A DNA stretch of 64,000 nt from Ramazzottius varieornatus (Eukaryota; Tardigrada; Eutardigrada; Parachela; Ramazzottiidae). Both the position numbers and the translations under genes were made by a program. The stretch is taken from positions 4,516,448 through 4,580,447 of the forward strand of contig BDGG01000002.1 of NCBI GenBank assembly GCA_001949185.1, in the 5' to 3' direction. This document shows positions 18,869 through 47,986 of the stretch, piece by piece (the stretch's first letter is position 1; every line of letters begins with the position of its first letter). The notes beneath the pieces are model-generated. The model saw nothing but the letters and a program-made list of their open reading frames with translations. It did no database searches and was not told where the DNA came from.

Positions 18869-21800
18869 TTAGTTTTTCATAACTTCATCAATCCACGCTT
18901 GATACTGGCCAAGATTAACAAACAAAGCCGGCATACCGCCTTGACCACATTGGATACCGGAGACAATAATACCAGCTAGCTGGGACGTGCCTCCCACAGA
19001 GCAGATCAGCGGTCCGCCACCATCCCCGTTACATATGGTTTGTCGTCCAGTGGCGCTACCACACATGAAGGACGTGGTTTGGAACTTAAAGCCGGGCCCT
19101 AGAGGCGAATTTCTTAGACGATAAGCGCATTCTTGATTGGGCCATATTCGCGTCGTTATTCGCTTCAGCCGTGATGAAAATGGGAAATCTGCAGCAAACA
19201 AACAATCAAGTATCTCTCTATGAGGAATATTCGAGGCTCTGTACGACGCACTTTGTCCAAGTTTGCCCCATCCGGAGGCCTGGCAGTTCATCCCATAGTA
19301 GTCGATCTGTCCAGGTCGACATACGAGGCAAATGTTACTCAGACTGATATCAGCCGGACGGTTCAATTTCAGCATAGCGACGTCGTTCTCGAGGGTCTTT
19401 GGATTGAAGCTGGAATGTATGTACAGGTTGAAGACCGAGTAGTCGCGAGGTCCCGGTATTTCCGTCGTCACGTTGAAGTCCCATTCTCCCAGCCGTACTG
19501 TGATGTCCATAGGACTTCGCCTGTTTGATGAAGAATAGTTAGGGTTTGCGATCCGCGCTCAGTTCAGTAATCGCATGGACTTACTTCGAGACACAATGGG
19601 CGGCAGTCAGGAGCCATATTGTATCGATCAAGACTGCTGAACAGAAATAGTTTCCGGAAGATCGGTCAAGCAGTGCCGCCTAACAGCAATAAATTTCTCG
19701 GTTTTCAGTCTGGATTGGATCCGAGCATAGCGAGAAACGTGGATAACAAACCTGCCAGCAGTTTTCTCCAACGTCAACGAAATCCGGGTCCGACACACCA
19801 GCTTCCGGAATGGGCATACCGTTAATGGCCGCCGAATATGCGCCACCATAAGCCGGAGCAGCTGAGCCCCTTCCCTTGACACCACATTGTCCATTGACCG
19901 AGTTCCTTGTGTAACAGCAACTCAGTTCTGGTGACGAGCAACCGTACAGCGACACTTCCATATTGTACATGGAGCAGTTCCTGGCCGCGCTGTTTGGCAC
20001 ACAGATACCTGGATGGTCTTGTATCACGCACTTGTTGGCCTGATCCAGTGTGAACGAAGACTCCCTGTCCAGCTCGTTCGTCGGAGTAAAACAGCATAGT
20101 TGGTCCATTCCACATCCTCCAACCCGAGTGCGGTAGCCCATCTTCACGCAGGACTGCACCATATTTCGGCTTATACAGGAAGCTGCTTCACCCCGACCTC
20201 CACACATCCCACCGGCTGGTTGAGATTGGATATTGCTGGATGACGCCTGGAAACCTCCACCACCAAGTCCACCTTGTAAGTTCCCTTGGTCAAGATGGCT
20301 GTTGCCGTTCATGTTGTTCTGGTTATTACTAATGAACAATGGCAAGACCGTCTTGATCAGTGAACCAATATCGAAACCCGACGTCATGGAATTCGATGGA
20401 GCAGCGGGTGCTGATTGTCCCGCCAGGGTTCCGATAACTGGAAGTGCAGTCTGAACGGCAGTTTGCACAGGATTCACAGCTTGAGCAGGAGACGGTTGCT
20501 GAATGTTCTGGGCGGAAATGGTGTTTGGTGACAGCAGGGAAGGCAGTTGCTGCATGTTGTTGGTGGCTAACGGAGGAGCGCGACCTTGAGCACTAGGCTG
20601 CTTTGCTTCGAAAGAGATGGCTAGCGGCTCTTCTTTGAGGGAAGAGACGTCAAGGTTAGCTGCAGCGGATGGGTCGGATGAATAGCAGCAGGACTCGGAA
20701 GACTCACATCCGCTAGGAGAGATCTGCATGCCGAGACCTGGACAGAGAGCGGTGAGGGAGGTGGCGACGCAGATACCGTCGAACCCACTGACGGTACACG
20801 CCCTTCGAGCTCGAGCCTCACCAGCCCGGTCTGACGCTGGCGCAGACAGCTCATCGAGCTCGGAACCTTCCATCATCATGTCATCGCCTAAACTTTCTCT
20901 TTTGGGTTTCTTTACGGCTTGCGTGATGGTGTTGACTAGATCGTCGGGAATTCTTGCATTTGGGCTACCTGCGGAGAAAAAGCAAAGTAACAATCGGACA
21001 TTATTAGGGAAGGCTTCACTTACGTGCGCAGCAAATCTGAGGCGAAGGGCAGTTTCCGGGTTCAATCTTCAGATTCATATTTTGACATACACCCTGCATG
21101 GAGGGTGGCATGCAGAATCCCCGCGACCCGTTACTAACATTGCAAGAAGATAGATTGGACGCGGCAGCTTGCAGGCTTCCTAACATTGCCGGTGAGATCT
21201 GCGAAGTAAGGGACGGTGGAAGCGTGTTGGAAGGAGTCGCCGTAACCTGAGGTCGTTGCTCGATGACGGGGGCTGGAGTGGTTATGGCAGCCGTCAGCAA
21301 CCCATCGATCAGACTGGTCGCAATGTTGGTGGGACTTTGTGCTTTAGGAGCGGTAAGGGTACTCAGGATCATACTTAGGACATTCGGAGGAATGTTGCCG
21401 GTAGTCTGCTGCATTTGAGACTGCATCACATTGCTCAAAGTGTTTTGAATGGGGTTGTTGGATTGAACGAAGGAACCGCCACCGACTCGGCTAAACTGAG
21501 CCAAGTTCTGAGCTGGGGTATTGTCCGCCATGGCTGTGGAAGGCTGAGAGGGTATAAAACCAGTAGGAAGTGCGTTCTGGTTACCCAGAAAATTTTGAAT
21601 GTTCTGCTGTTGGTTTTGGCTGTTCAGTTGACCAAGACTGTTGGGTTGTTGGTTCTGGGCGCCGAAAACGTTGGGTTGCGTCATCGATGACGACGCCATC
21701 TGGGGGGACTGGTTCGCCATCAGCCCATTCTGCATGCCGTCCAGCGAAGGCGGCTGTTGCAGACCACTCATGGCTTCTGGTGCTCTTCGATAACAGCAGA

Positions 21801-23641
21801 CATCACGAGTCATGGTCTGGAAGTTTATGCATCCGCCGTCTCGGATTTCATATCCGTACAGCTGGCAGACACCTTGGAGGGAGACTGGCATGCACGAACC
21901 TTTGTACCCGTCGACGAAGCATGGCTTGGTCTCTGGCAAATGAAGCATCCCTCGTTGTTCGCAAGAAAACTAGTGATGCATTGATTCAATGAGTTGCTTA
22001 CCTTTACTGACAAACTCGGCTGAAGCCTGGTCTTGTCGGAAAGCATTAGAGTCGGGCTGAGCATTGCCGCCAAGAATAGAGTCGATTCTGTTGGATCCCA
22101 TCATGGCTGAAGGATCACTCCCCAGGTACGATTTCAGCATGTTTTCGGTCGAAGAAGAGGATTGTCCATTGAAGGACCGTACAGAACCGAAGGACTGCGA
22201 TGGCGAGCTACCGGAACCTAAAGGAAAAACATACCGCATGGTCCTCTTCATACAAAGAATGGAAGCAAAAGCAATGTTGGCATACCTAACAGCTGTGCCA
22301 GCTGCGCGTTACGGTCTGGGGCTGATGAAAATCCGCTTGACGAACCTTGGTCAGAGTATCCCGAATTCATGTTGGAAAGGGCGCTTCCAAGACCTTGAGA
22401 GTTCCTTAGTCCACCGCCCAACTGCTGTAGCGATCCCATAGACTGACTGCCTCTCACACTTTGCAGAAGATTTGCCAGTGAATTCGAATCCATTTGTGAG
22501 TTACCACCCCCTAAAACAGAAACTCGGCATTAGAGCTGTCAAGATTTTATTTCTGGCAATATCTGATTGGAATTTTTGACTGATATCTTCAGCACGCAGA
22601 AAAAACTAGTAATCTCCAGTACACAAAGAACTAAAGATAGCGTGAAACCAGTATTTCGATTTTCGGGACTGCTCGAAACAGAATGTAATTTCGCTCGACA
22701 CCGCTAGCCAGGTAGGACAATCTGTGCCAGTTTTGAGATCAATCCAGTAAAAACTTCGCCCGGCTGGCCATCATCACTCCGAGCCTCACCTCCAAACTGC
22801 CCGCCAAACTGTTGTCCTCCGTTTCCCAGGGATGCCGCCAAGCTGCTAAGTTGAGAGCCGCCTCCGCCGCTCAGGAGACCGTTCAGACCATTGCCGGAAC
22901 CGCCGCCACCGGCGCTGTTCAATAAACTACCGAGACTTCCGCCTCCCCCGCTGTTCTGCAGCAGTGACTGTAGATTGTTATTTCCACCACTGTTTTGCAA
23001 CAGGGAACTCAAGCCGGTCCCTCCACCGTTTTGTAGCAACGAGCTCAAGCCATTCCCTCCACTACTACTCTGAAGTAAGGAGCTCAGGCTATTTAATCCG
23101 CCCCCGCCGCCACTCTGGAGCAGTGAAGTGAGTCCGCCCCCTCCACCACCGGAAGAGCTGGATAGTAGTCCCGAAAGCTGGCTAACGAGAGCGGCGTTGT
23201 TGCCTCCGCCGCCACCCAGGGAGCTGAGTCCTCCTCCACCGCCACCGAGAAGTCCTGATAGGGCGCTCCCGCCTCCACTACCGCCCCCTCCATTGCTCGC
23301 GGATAACAAGGGACCAACCATCGATAGCAGAGAGCCTATGTTCAAGCCACTTCCGCCTCCATTTGTGCTACCTGTGAATAAGGTCTATCGTCGTCATTTA
23401 GATTTATTTTAAATTGATAGAAAATCTGCATGATTTGTCCATGATATCCGATCGATGGAAAAACACCTATAGTGTCGTATTTACCTGCTGATCCAGTGAG
23501 GGCTCCCAGACCGCCGCCACTTCCGCTCAGCATGCCCAACAAGGGCATCAGACTCTGCAAATTGATTTGCCCATTCACGAGTAGCCATGGCACACAAATG
23601 ATTAGACAAAAGAATTTAAGCTGGATATTGAATAGCTGCAT
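18869..23641 (-). CDS. mas: Masquerade-like clip-domain serine protease homologue
   Basis: Secreted and catalytically dead. In insects masquerade acts in cell-matrix adhesion, and related homologues act as cofactors in immune protease cascades. The ATG at 23641 starts a signal peptide (FFCLIICVPWLLVNGQ). A Gly/Leu/Ser-rich region follows (23345-22704, repeats like LSSLLQNGGG). Five six-cysteine clip domains come next, near 21940-21790, 21130-21020, 20820-20690, 20210-20090 and 20040-19910. The chymotrypsin fold runs DVGENCWQ (exon ends 19752), ALLDRSSGNYFCSAV, LLTAAHC, ENDVAMLKL and CNGDGGGPLIC. His and Asp are present, but the catalytic serine is glycine (GDGGGP for GDSGGP), and there is no IVGG cleavage site. 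Five clip domains plus Ser-to-Gly is the layout of Drosophila Masquerade. The stop is TAA at 18869-18871. Confidence 0.88.
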
Positions 23642-24826
23642 TGTGCCTTAATCGATCAACATTGACAGAAAGCAGCTTATCGAACACAAGACAATTCACA
23701 CCTTGATAGTTGAAGGCGAAGGCGAGACGCCTTATTATTTGCATTGTTTCGCCGCACGAAGATTGACTTTGGTCCGCTATCTGCGGAGGCCGACGTTGCA
23801 TCGTTGCGCGTTCGTGAAGCCGCTTCGTGCTGACCATTGCAAGGTTGTAGGCCATGACCGCGATCCGGCCGTTAGCTGTTGCGTACATCTAAAAGAAAAA
23901 ACTGAACAAGTAGATTATGTTATATCAAATCAACACGGCAGACCGATAGAAAGAAAACCTACTTCCGCAAATTTCCGCTTGATTTCTGCCCACCGCCACA
24001 TCTGCCGAGATACTGCGGCGAATCGGCCGGTGCAAAAAAGCATCAGCCCACTTTCTTACCTACCCACGTCGAAAAACCATCCGACAAATATGTCCGAAGA
24101 CACCATCGTTAACCTCACTTCGTGCCATTGCGATCAGGAACGTGAGGACATGGCAAATCAATCAATCAAAACGAAGGCGGGAGTTCGGGGCGGAATCGCA
24201 ATCAAGAGATTTGATGACTTTATTGGAAAGCACTCCCTGAAATCTAAATCACCCCATCACTCATACTGTAGCCTCGACTCATCCCAAACTCTATTACAGA
24301 ACACAATGACAGATGAAGCTACAGATATCACAGAAGACATCACAAAAAGACTCCCGGTATCACAAAGGAACACCTGTTACGCCTGAAACAACTGACTGAG
24401 CTGGAAACGTTGATCAAGGCTCTTGATTGCCGTGACGTCTAGTCATACGGTCAGTTTTGATTGATTGATTTGCCATGTCCTCACGTTCCTGATCGCAATG
24501 GTAAGTTCGCATGGCAGCTCGGCACACAAAATGCATCACAATGTTGCACACACCACCAGGCACGATTATCATGGCGGCTAAGTATGCAGGTGGGTGCAAA
24601 GCATGGACATACATTGTGCCGACCTCCCTTACGAAAAAGAGCGGCATGTGGAATTTGTTAGCTGGCCTTTGGCAATGAATATATATGTACAAAGCTGTAA
24701 CAATAACGGTATAAGCTGAAGCACCAGCATATTATCAACATCAATCTTTCCATCAAACTTGCGACGACGCGGGAAAACTAGAACAGATGAAAACATTAAC
24801 CAAAGGGTAAAAGCTTTGAAGAGAAG
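23642..24826. other. Spacer with a 48-base inverted repeat and doubtful open frame
   Basis: The spacer between the masquerade-like gene and the mosaic protease. A plus-strand frame (23703-24386) is open for 227 codons. The stretch from the ATG at 24090 would code 98 residues (starting SEDTIVNLTSCHC). It runs through one arm of a long inverted repeat whose other arm is open in the same way on the minus strand, so the openness may come from the repeat rather than from a gene. Confidence 0.3.
24125..24501. repeat. Perfect 48-base inverted repeat with 281-base spacer
   Basis: The arm 24125-24172 (CCATTGCGATCAGGAACGTG...CAATCAAAAC) is the exact reverse complement of 24454-24501. Weaker pairing continues inward (CAATCAAGAG on the left against CTCTTGATTG on the right near 24423). 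No transposase frame was seen. It could be a MITE or a recent inverted duplication. Confidence 0.85.
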
Positions 24827-41768
<16,942 letters not shown>

Positions 41769-42618
41769 GACGCCGGGTGCTTTGGGTGTGGACTCTGTCC
41801 CAGCTGGTTCAGCCGGGAAGACCCAACTTAGATCCAGTACAAGTTTTTGTTGCAGAGAGTTCCAGTAAGGTAGAATCGAGATCCCATGCAGGCGAAAAAT
41901 ATCCTGAGACCATGAAGCGGAAAAGTATCACTCTCTTAGGCTTCCAACTGTTTGAATAAAGTTTGAGTACGGTTACCAAGTATGAATAGCATTTTGTCAA
42001 TTGCCCTGAATAGCTCGTCTGTTGGTTGAAGAGAGTTTATTCTTCAGTTTACCCCTGGTTGGCCTTTCTCCACTCTTATCATTTTCGGCAATTATGCTTC
42101 CACGTGAGCGGCAAAGGCTCTTGCAACCCGAGACGTACGCCGCGCTAGCGCGCAATCCTTGAGACACCGCGGACTTACGGGAGGCGATTTCTTGACGAAT
42201 AGTCATCGCTTGTTTGCTGGGAAAGCATATCGCAATCAACGATGTACTCTGCGGATTACATGGCGGACTATACCATACTTCCTCAAATGATTGGACCTAA
42301 TCGAGTAGCCAACGAGCATCAAGAACATCTCTAATCCATTTGCAGTAGTGACACACCTAGAGCTACCTCAAGTACGCACTGCCACATCCATCACCCTACA
42401 TCATAACTCTACCACTCCGCAATATTTCGTCATGATGCAATAGTTTTGATAACTGTCACGCGGATCCAGAAAACATATCTCTGTTCGGTGGCTTACTCAA
42501 CATCCCAATATCAGAGCTATGGCAATCGCAGGCATTAAAAAGAATAAAGTACAAAATTTCAAAAAGCTATTAATCTTAAACTGGTCAGCAGTTCCCACGT
42601 AGACTACTCTTTGCATGT
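41769..42618. other. Spacer, no gene seen
   Basis: The upstream region of the polyprotease and 3' flank of the small LDLa/antistasin gene. No domain or splice-supported frame was found. It must hold the polyprotease promoter, but no TATA box or other motif stood out. Confidence 0.5.
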
Positions 42619-43883
42619 TTATTTCTTTTCCTCTACACAGGCACATGGATCTTCTGGGCAGCCTTTCGTACTGCCATACTTGTAAGAGTTTTCACAATAT
42701 ATTGGACAGTACACGGCTTCGGTCCTGCAGTTGGTATTCAGTGGTCCCCGAAGAACAACTGCAATATCGATGTCTGTTCACCAGCTCTAACTTCCCCTTT
42801 TTGAAACAGGTTTCCTACCTCCAACTCCAGTGGTAACACTCGGCCCTCGGGAGTTGAAAACGATGGTCTGGTTACTTGTGCCCAGTTCTTCCCCCCTCAA
42901 TGCAGCTTCGATGTCCTCTGGTACGACGTACACAGTCGAAGCGTTGGATGCTGCTATGGGTCGCTGGGTTGCGGCAAAGTTCAGCGGCTGTCTCTCTTTG
43001 AGTTCACCCATCGGTTTCATCAAGACCACGGTATCCACTGCGAGGAGACCGTTTGTCGACCTACAAAGCCAAAATTATTGCATCGCGTCAGGGATACCTT
43101 CTAATCTACGGCACTGATACTTGCATGTTTTGGTCCACACCCTTCTCGTCGATAGAACGGAACCGTAGAACCCGAACTGCATTTGTATCGTTCAACAATG
43201 GTCCGAGATCTTTCCGTAGCGCTTGCAAGATCTGTGAATTGGAACCTCAGAAAAGCCGCGCAATCGGTACATCTAGCCTTCGCAATCGGCCTCCGAAAAA
43301 CGACGTGCAGATTTACCGAAAAAAATTTAGGTAGTACTGTATATCAAAGTCATACATCAGCCTCATATTGCCTTTTGGTCTCATTTGTCGCTTCTAGATC
43401 CTCCGACAGTTCTGGTCGATACGTTGCGTTGTCAGCTCGGAAAGCAACGTAGAACTCCTTAGCATGGCACGACCATTCGTCATCGCCTATTGTGCCTGTA
43501 AGACGAAGATTCGCGGGTTACCATACACGCCATATGCAACTGACTACGGGCGGTCTATATAGACGGTGACTTACATTGAGCAGTGCCATCGCAAAGTTCC
43601 TTCGCCGGAATACACTTTCCATCACGGCAAGCCACATCTCCATCTTTGCATTTTGTGCCAAAGTAAACTCCAAGCAGGATGGCGGCCAGCAGCGCAACAG
43701 CTATGCCGAAGCCAAGGCCGATGAATCCAGCCTCGCGACCGTTCACCACACGGTTCGAAAACTTCCGGTAGTCTTTTCCCTGGAATCAGTCAGACCAAAA
43801 TCGTACATAATTTCTATTATTGTGACAGGAATTCCGACCACGACTGCTGCTTTCATGAAACATGATCATACCTCTTGGGTCAT
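42619..43883 (-). CDS. Small type II membrane protein with LDLa, SEA-like region and antistasin-like tail
   Basis: The ATG at 43883 opens a 12-base coding exon (43883-43872, MTQE). This joins in phase to exon 2 (about 43779 down), with the membrane helix FIGLGFGIAVALLAAILLGVYF and an LDLa repeat (CRDGKCIPAKELCDGTAQC). The next exon finishes the LDLa (GDDEWSC) and begins a region resembling a SEA domain (FYVAFRADNATYRPEL). An exon near 43240-43125 (LRFRSIDEKGVDQN) and one near 43060-42815 continue it; these borders are unsure. The last exon (about 42752-42619) joins in phase and carries NCRTEAVYCPIYC then YGSTKGCPEDPCAC, spaced like the antistasin protease-inhibitor domain. The stop is TAA. 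It lies head-to-tail upstream of the polyprotease and shares its TM-SEA-LDLa start, so common origin is likely. Confidence 0.65.
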
Positions 43884-45230
43884 TTTCGTGTGGCTTGAAA
43901 TGAGCCAAAGAATTATCCGTCCACTTTGTGATACGTGGTGTCAATCAGCGCAACTTTCGTGAATCAAAGTCTTAAAAGAATTCTTCGATGTCGAAGAGAA
44001 ACAACAGGTTGAGGTTTATTTGGTGTAAGAACAATGACACTCCGTAATAGTTTCAGCTGGCCCGATATTTTTGGGCAGTCTAGCCCGGTATACGATATTT
44101 TACATAATTGTGCGCGTCTTATCAGTAGGTACGCCGCCGATAGTAACTTGAATCATACAGTTCCCCGCGATACGGCAACATCATATTCCCTATCGCCACG
44201 GTCTTATTGAATGTCCCCCTTCACGTACTATGGCTCCATATTCCAGCGAGTATTGCCGACTATAACACGAGGTGCTCGTACACAAATCAAACCAGGTAAC
44301 CACCATATTACGATCCATGTGTAAACAAGGAAGTCCGAAGTCCGCCCCGCCGTACTAACGGAAAATTCACTGGTGCCCTTGATCTTAATAATTTTGAAGA
44401 ACCACGGCTCCGCCAGCACAATCCAGCAAATTCTTCTCTCTAAGTCGCATGCCAAACGCAGAGGAAGTTCAAAGGCAAAGACCTGATAGTGACTTGTTAT
44501 TTGCGAAGTGGCGCCCTCGGTAGTATCTCTTTTACATACAAATCATCCGGCTTTGGCCGTTTGGCTTCCACGCGATCGCGGCCAACATTGCAAAAATACA
44601 GCGCCAAAAAAAGTCATGCTTTCTGAACAGCAAAACTCGGTGAAATGATACGAGGTGATTTTCAGCCTTCTCTGACTGTAATCGGGAAAACCAGCAGCAA
44701 CGTCAACACTTTTCATCGATATCACACGCAGCACGCCACATCTGTACTTTGTGAAGTACTGTAGTTTTTAACACATCCATAGTGTTCCTCTGTCAGCCTA
44801 ATCATCTCACTCGCGGCGAAACAATTCAACTTGAAGTACGGCACAGTCCATCTGCATATACATATCCATCCTTTTAACACCAGGGTCCCCGAGTCCCTTA
44901 CACGCACTCACACCGTATGCCCTCACGGATGCACAAAAGATCTATCCCGTAAAGCCGCAATTTGTCCCACATAAAAGCTCTGTCTAGCCTTTCTTCACGC
45001 TTACATGTACCTCATTCGCAAAAGTTTCGGCGTACGCCATCCGCATTTCCGGAACCCACCCAATTCATTTGTAGATCATTGTGTTAAGAGACCGCTATTC
45101 GATAATGATCGAGCTCCCAACATCCGGAAGCAAGCGAAACTCCCACAATAATATTGCTAAAGAAGACTAGCAGGATGTAAATATCGCATTTTCATGGGAA
45201 AAGTCTTTCCGTTGCAGCTCAACAGCCGAG
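43884..45230. other. Divergent spacer, no gene seen
   Basis: Lies between the minus-strand LDLa/antistasin gene and the plus-strand GPCR. It must carry both 5' control regions. A splice-like end (ttccgttgcag) shortly before the GPCR ATG suggests that gene has at least one 5' untranslated exon in this stretch. No reading frame with a known domain was found. Confidence 0.45.
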
Positions 45231-47714
45231 ATGACGGTTAATTCAACCACCGAATATCCTCTGGATCTTCCTCGCACGGTGTCTGTCTCCATCTTGTTGG
45301 CCCTGATAGACATGATCACCATATTCGGCAACGTTTTAGTTATCATTGCCGTCCTGATTACGCCGACTTTAAAATCCGCAACAACTTCGTACTACATCAT
45401 TTCGTTGGCTATCTCGGATTTGATGGTGGGAATTTTAATTCTGCCGTTTAGTTCTGTTTATGAAATTCTCGACTATTGGGTCTTCAGTTCAGTATTTTGC
45501 GTCATATGGCTATCGACGGACGTGATGACTTGCACAGCCAGTATCTTAAACCTCCTTTGCATATCTATAGATCGTTACTTGGCTATCTCGAGACCTCTCT
45601 ATTATCACAAGTACAGCTCCCCCAAATTTGTCTATCTAATGATCGGTGCTGCTTGGTTCGTGGCCTTTCTCATTTCCGTGGCACCCATCTTCGGGTTCGA
45701 ACGATCGAGCGAGGACGAACACCAGTGCAAAGTATCGGCCAGTACTTTATTCTGGGCACTTTACAGGTGAGATATCGAATCCTTGATCGCCAGTACCTTT
45801 TCACTCAATAGCCAGTTCGCAAAATTATCATAATCGTATTAACTTTCTCAGCTCGGTCGGGTCCTTCTTCCTGCCGCTGACGATTATGCTAATCCTGTAC
45901 TGGAGGATCTACTTGGTGGCCTCGAAACACAGCAAATCAATGCGGGAAGAACGGGAGCGCTTTGCTTCACTGGCGCAGCAATTGCGCGGATTTGATGAGA
46001 CAAGAGGCAGAAACCTTTCCCTGGAAAGCAACGAACCAAACGAAATTAGATCGGACCACCGTGTGTCAAGAGTCACAATTCAGTCAAGCGAAACTCCGCT
46101 AGCAGAACATCATGGATTACCCAAAGATTCAATTCCAAATGCGAAAAAGATTGGATTTTCAAAAAAGCTACGGCGGATGTCCAAGGACAAAAAGGCCGCC
46201 AAAACGCTGTTCATTGTCATGGCATGCTTCGTTGGCTGCTGGTTTCCGTTTTTCACGGTTTACTTCATCGATGGCGTCTGCAAGGAGATATGCAATATAC
46301 CGTCCTGGGTCTTCAAGAGCTTCTTCTGGCTGGGCTACTGTAACTCTATGCTGGTGAGTGAAGGAGTGAATGATGTCGTAACAGTCTAATTCCGGCTTAA
46401 GGCGACAAAAAACCAGTCACAATCCGCCCGAACGAATGCAGTTACCGATTAGCTTTTAAATTATCAGACGGTTTTTCATCACAGCACTGTCAATTGTTTC
46501 CCGCTCCACAAAATCAAGAGACGACCAAGCCCAGTTCAATCAAATTCTGTCTCCTCCTGTATTTTTCCACTGGACACAAGATTCTTCCTGCAGTCGGGAC
46601 CTAAGCGAACAGACTCGATAAGGCACTTTTCCAAGTGGCGCACGTTTCCAGCCAATAACACTCTAGACGCGCGCCACTTGGAAAAACGATTTTGTCGACT
46701 GTGTTTGCCGAGCTTTCGTTTGTAACGAAAGAGGAAAAAGCTAAAAAATTATTGGCTGTTTTTCCAGAACCCTGCCATCTACGCAGCAAGCTCTCAAGAC
46801 TTCCGCATGGCTTTTAGGAGAATCGTTCGTTGTTCTTTCGAGCGACCATACAACAGGGACCCATTTGGCCAAGGAGACGCCGAACGCAGTCACTTTCAAT
46901 CTACCCGCCAAACGGGGAACGGGGAACCCGGTAGTACAGCTGCACCCCAAAGACAAAGTGTTGCCTCTCACATAATTAGCAAGGGGAGAAACAACGCCCA
47001 TGAGTTGGATTCCCCCGCTGTAAATCGACTGTCGCCTGTCGGCCAGATTAACGTTCGTTTTGAGCAACGAGAAAACGGATTAGGTCCAATCATCGACTTC
47101 AAATGGCAAGTGGGAGATGAGGAACCTTATTCATCTCCTCAAAAAGTTCCTGACCTACTATTAGAGGACGGTAAGGGTTAAAAGCGTGTTTCAGAATAGT
47201 TGAAGTTGCCTCTACCCTACCGCCTTCCGTAATCATCTCCACATCAATCAGTCCTTAAACTTTTTTCTCTCATCACTAATATGCACACATTACGGCCCAA
47301 CTTTTTGACTCTTTAATCATAATCACGAAACAGCCTCATATTGGTTCTACGTTTTCAGCGCCTGAAGTACCCAACAACGCCTCCCCAAGTTCGACGAAAA
47401 ATCATGGTCACAAACTTCTGACCAGCAAAGCGTCTCTACCGGCCTATCCAACGAGTGCAGCTCTCCGCTCTCGACGTTTGAGCTCTGTGGGAGAATATCA
47501 GTCTCAAGAGCTGGACCAAGAAGCCCAAAGGACCAAGGGAGGAGGGATGAAAAGCACAAGATCGTTTTTGTCGGATCTCAAAGAGGAAACCAGTGAATTT
47601 AGAGGTTCAAGCATAATTCAAGTTTCGGACGCGGGAGTGTCAACGTATGACCCTGAACGGGTTGAAATAGGAGTTCAGACTAGCGTTTCATTCGTAAACT
47701 TGGGATCAATATAG
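45231..47714 (+). CDS. Biogenic amine-type GPCR (rhodopsin class)
   Basis: A seven-helix receptor for a small amine, probably coupling at the neuronal membrane. Exons are 45231-45766, 45852-46353, 46768-47170 and 47359-47714; all junctions keep the frame. Helix 1 has IFGNVLVIIAVL and helix 2 LAISDLMVGI. Helix 3 has the amine-binding aspartate (LSTDVMTCTASILNL) followed by SIDRYLAI. Helix 5 is SSVGSFFLPLTIMLI, helix 6 CFVGCWFPFF, and helix 7 WLGYCNSML|NPAIYA with the intron inside the NPxxY motif. Loop 3 and the tail are long, with basic and serine-rich blocks. Octopamine, alpha-adrenergic-like, serotonin and dopamine types are all possible; the helix 5-7 wording leans to the adrenergic/octopamine side. 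I would not name the ligand. Confidence 0.9.
46596..46713 (+). mobile_element. Foldback repeat copy 7 (GPCR intron)
   Basis: The best stem of the family: TTTTCCAAGTGGCGCACG (46627-46644) faces CGCGCGCCACTTGGAAAA (46668-46685), with 17 of 18 positions paired. The loop contains CCAGCCAATAACA. The outer tips are more diverged (GGGACCTAAGCGAACAGACT against TGTGTTTGCCGAGC). Confidence 0.75.
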
Positions 47715-47986
47715 CTATAAGCAAAGTATTGCTTTTCCACCACAGTACATTCGACATTAGGCTTTGTTCAACCGAAACTACCGTCAAACAATTTCTGATG
47801 CAAAGAGCAGTGAATCACAAAAAGTCATTGAAAGCGGAAAAACAAAAGCCCATTAAGTTTTTCACCAAGTCGGTCACATCCAAAGCGTTTTACAAAATAG
47901 GTAGTAAAAGATCAGATCAACGTTAGAAGGACTGCAATACCAAATACTGCATAATAATCAGGACAGAAGGCGGATCGCCCTTACAT

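Noticed and set aside
22891-23412. Plus-strand Pro-rich frames
   Set aside because: Antisense of the Gly-rich head of the masquerade-like gene.
23703-24386. 227-codon plus-strand open frame as a gene
   Set aside because: It runs through one arm of a perfect inverted repeat, its N-terminal part looks like translated spacer, and it has no domain. Kept only as a doubtful frame within the spacer note.
44500-44530. GAAGTGGCGCC as another foldback copy
   Set aside because: No partner arm lies within 100 bases, so only the short core word matches.
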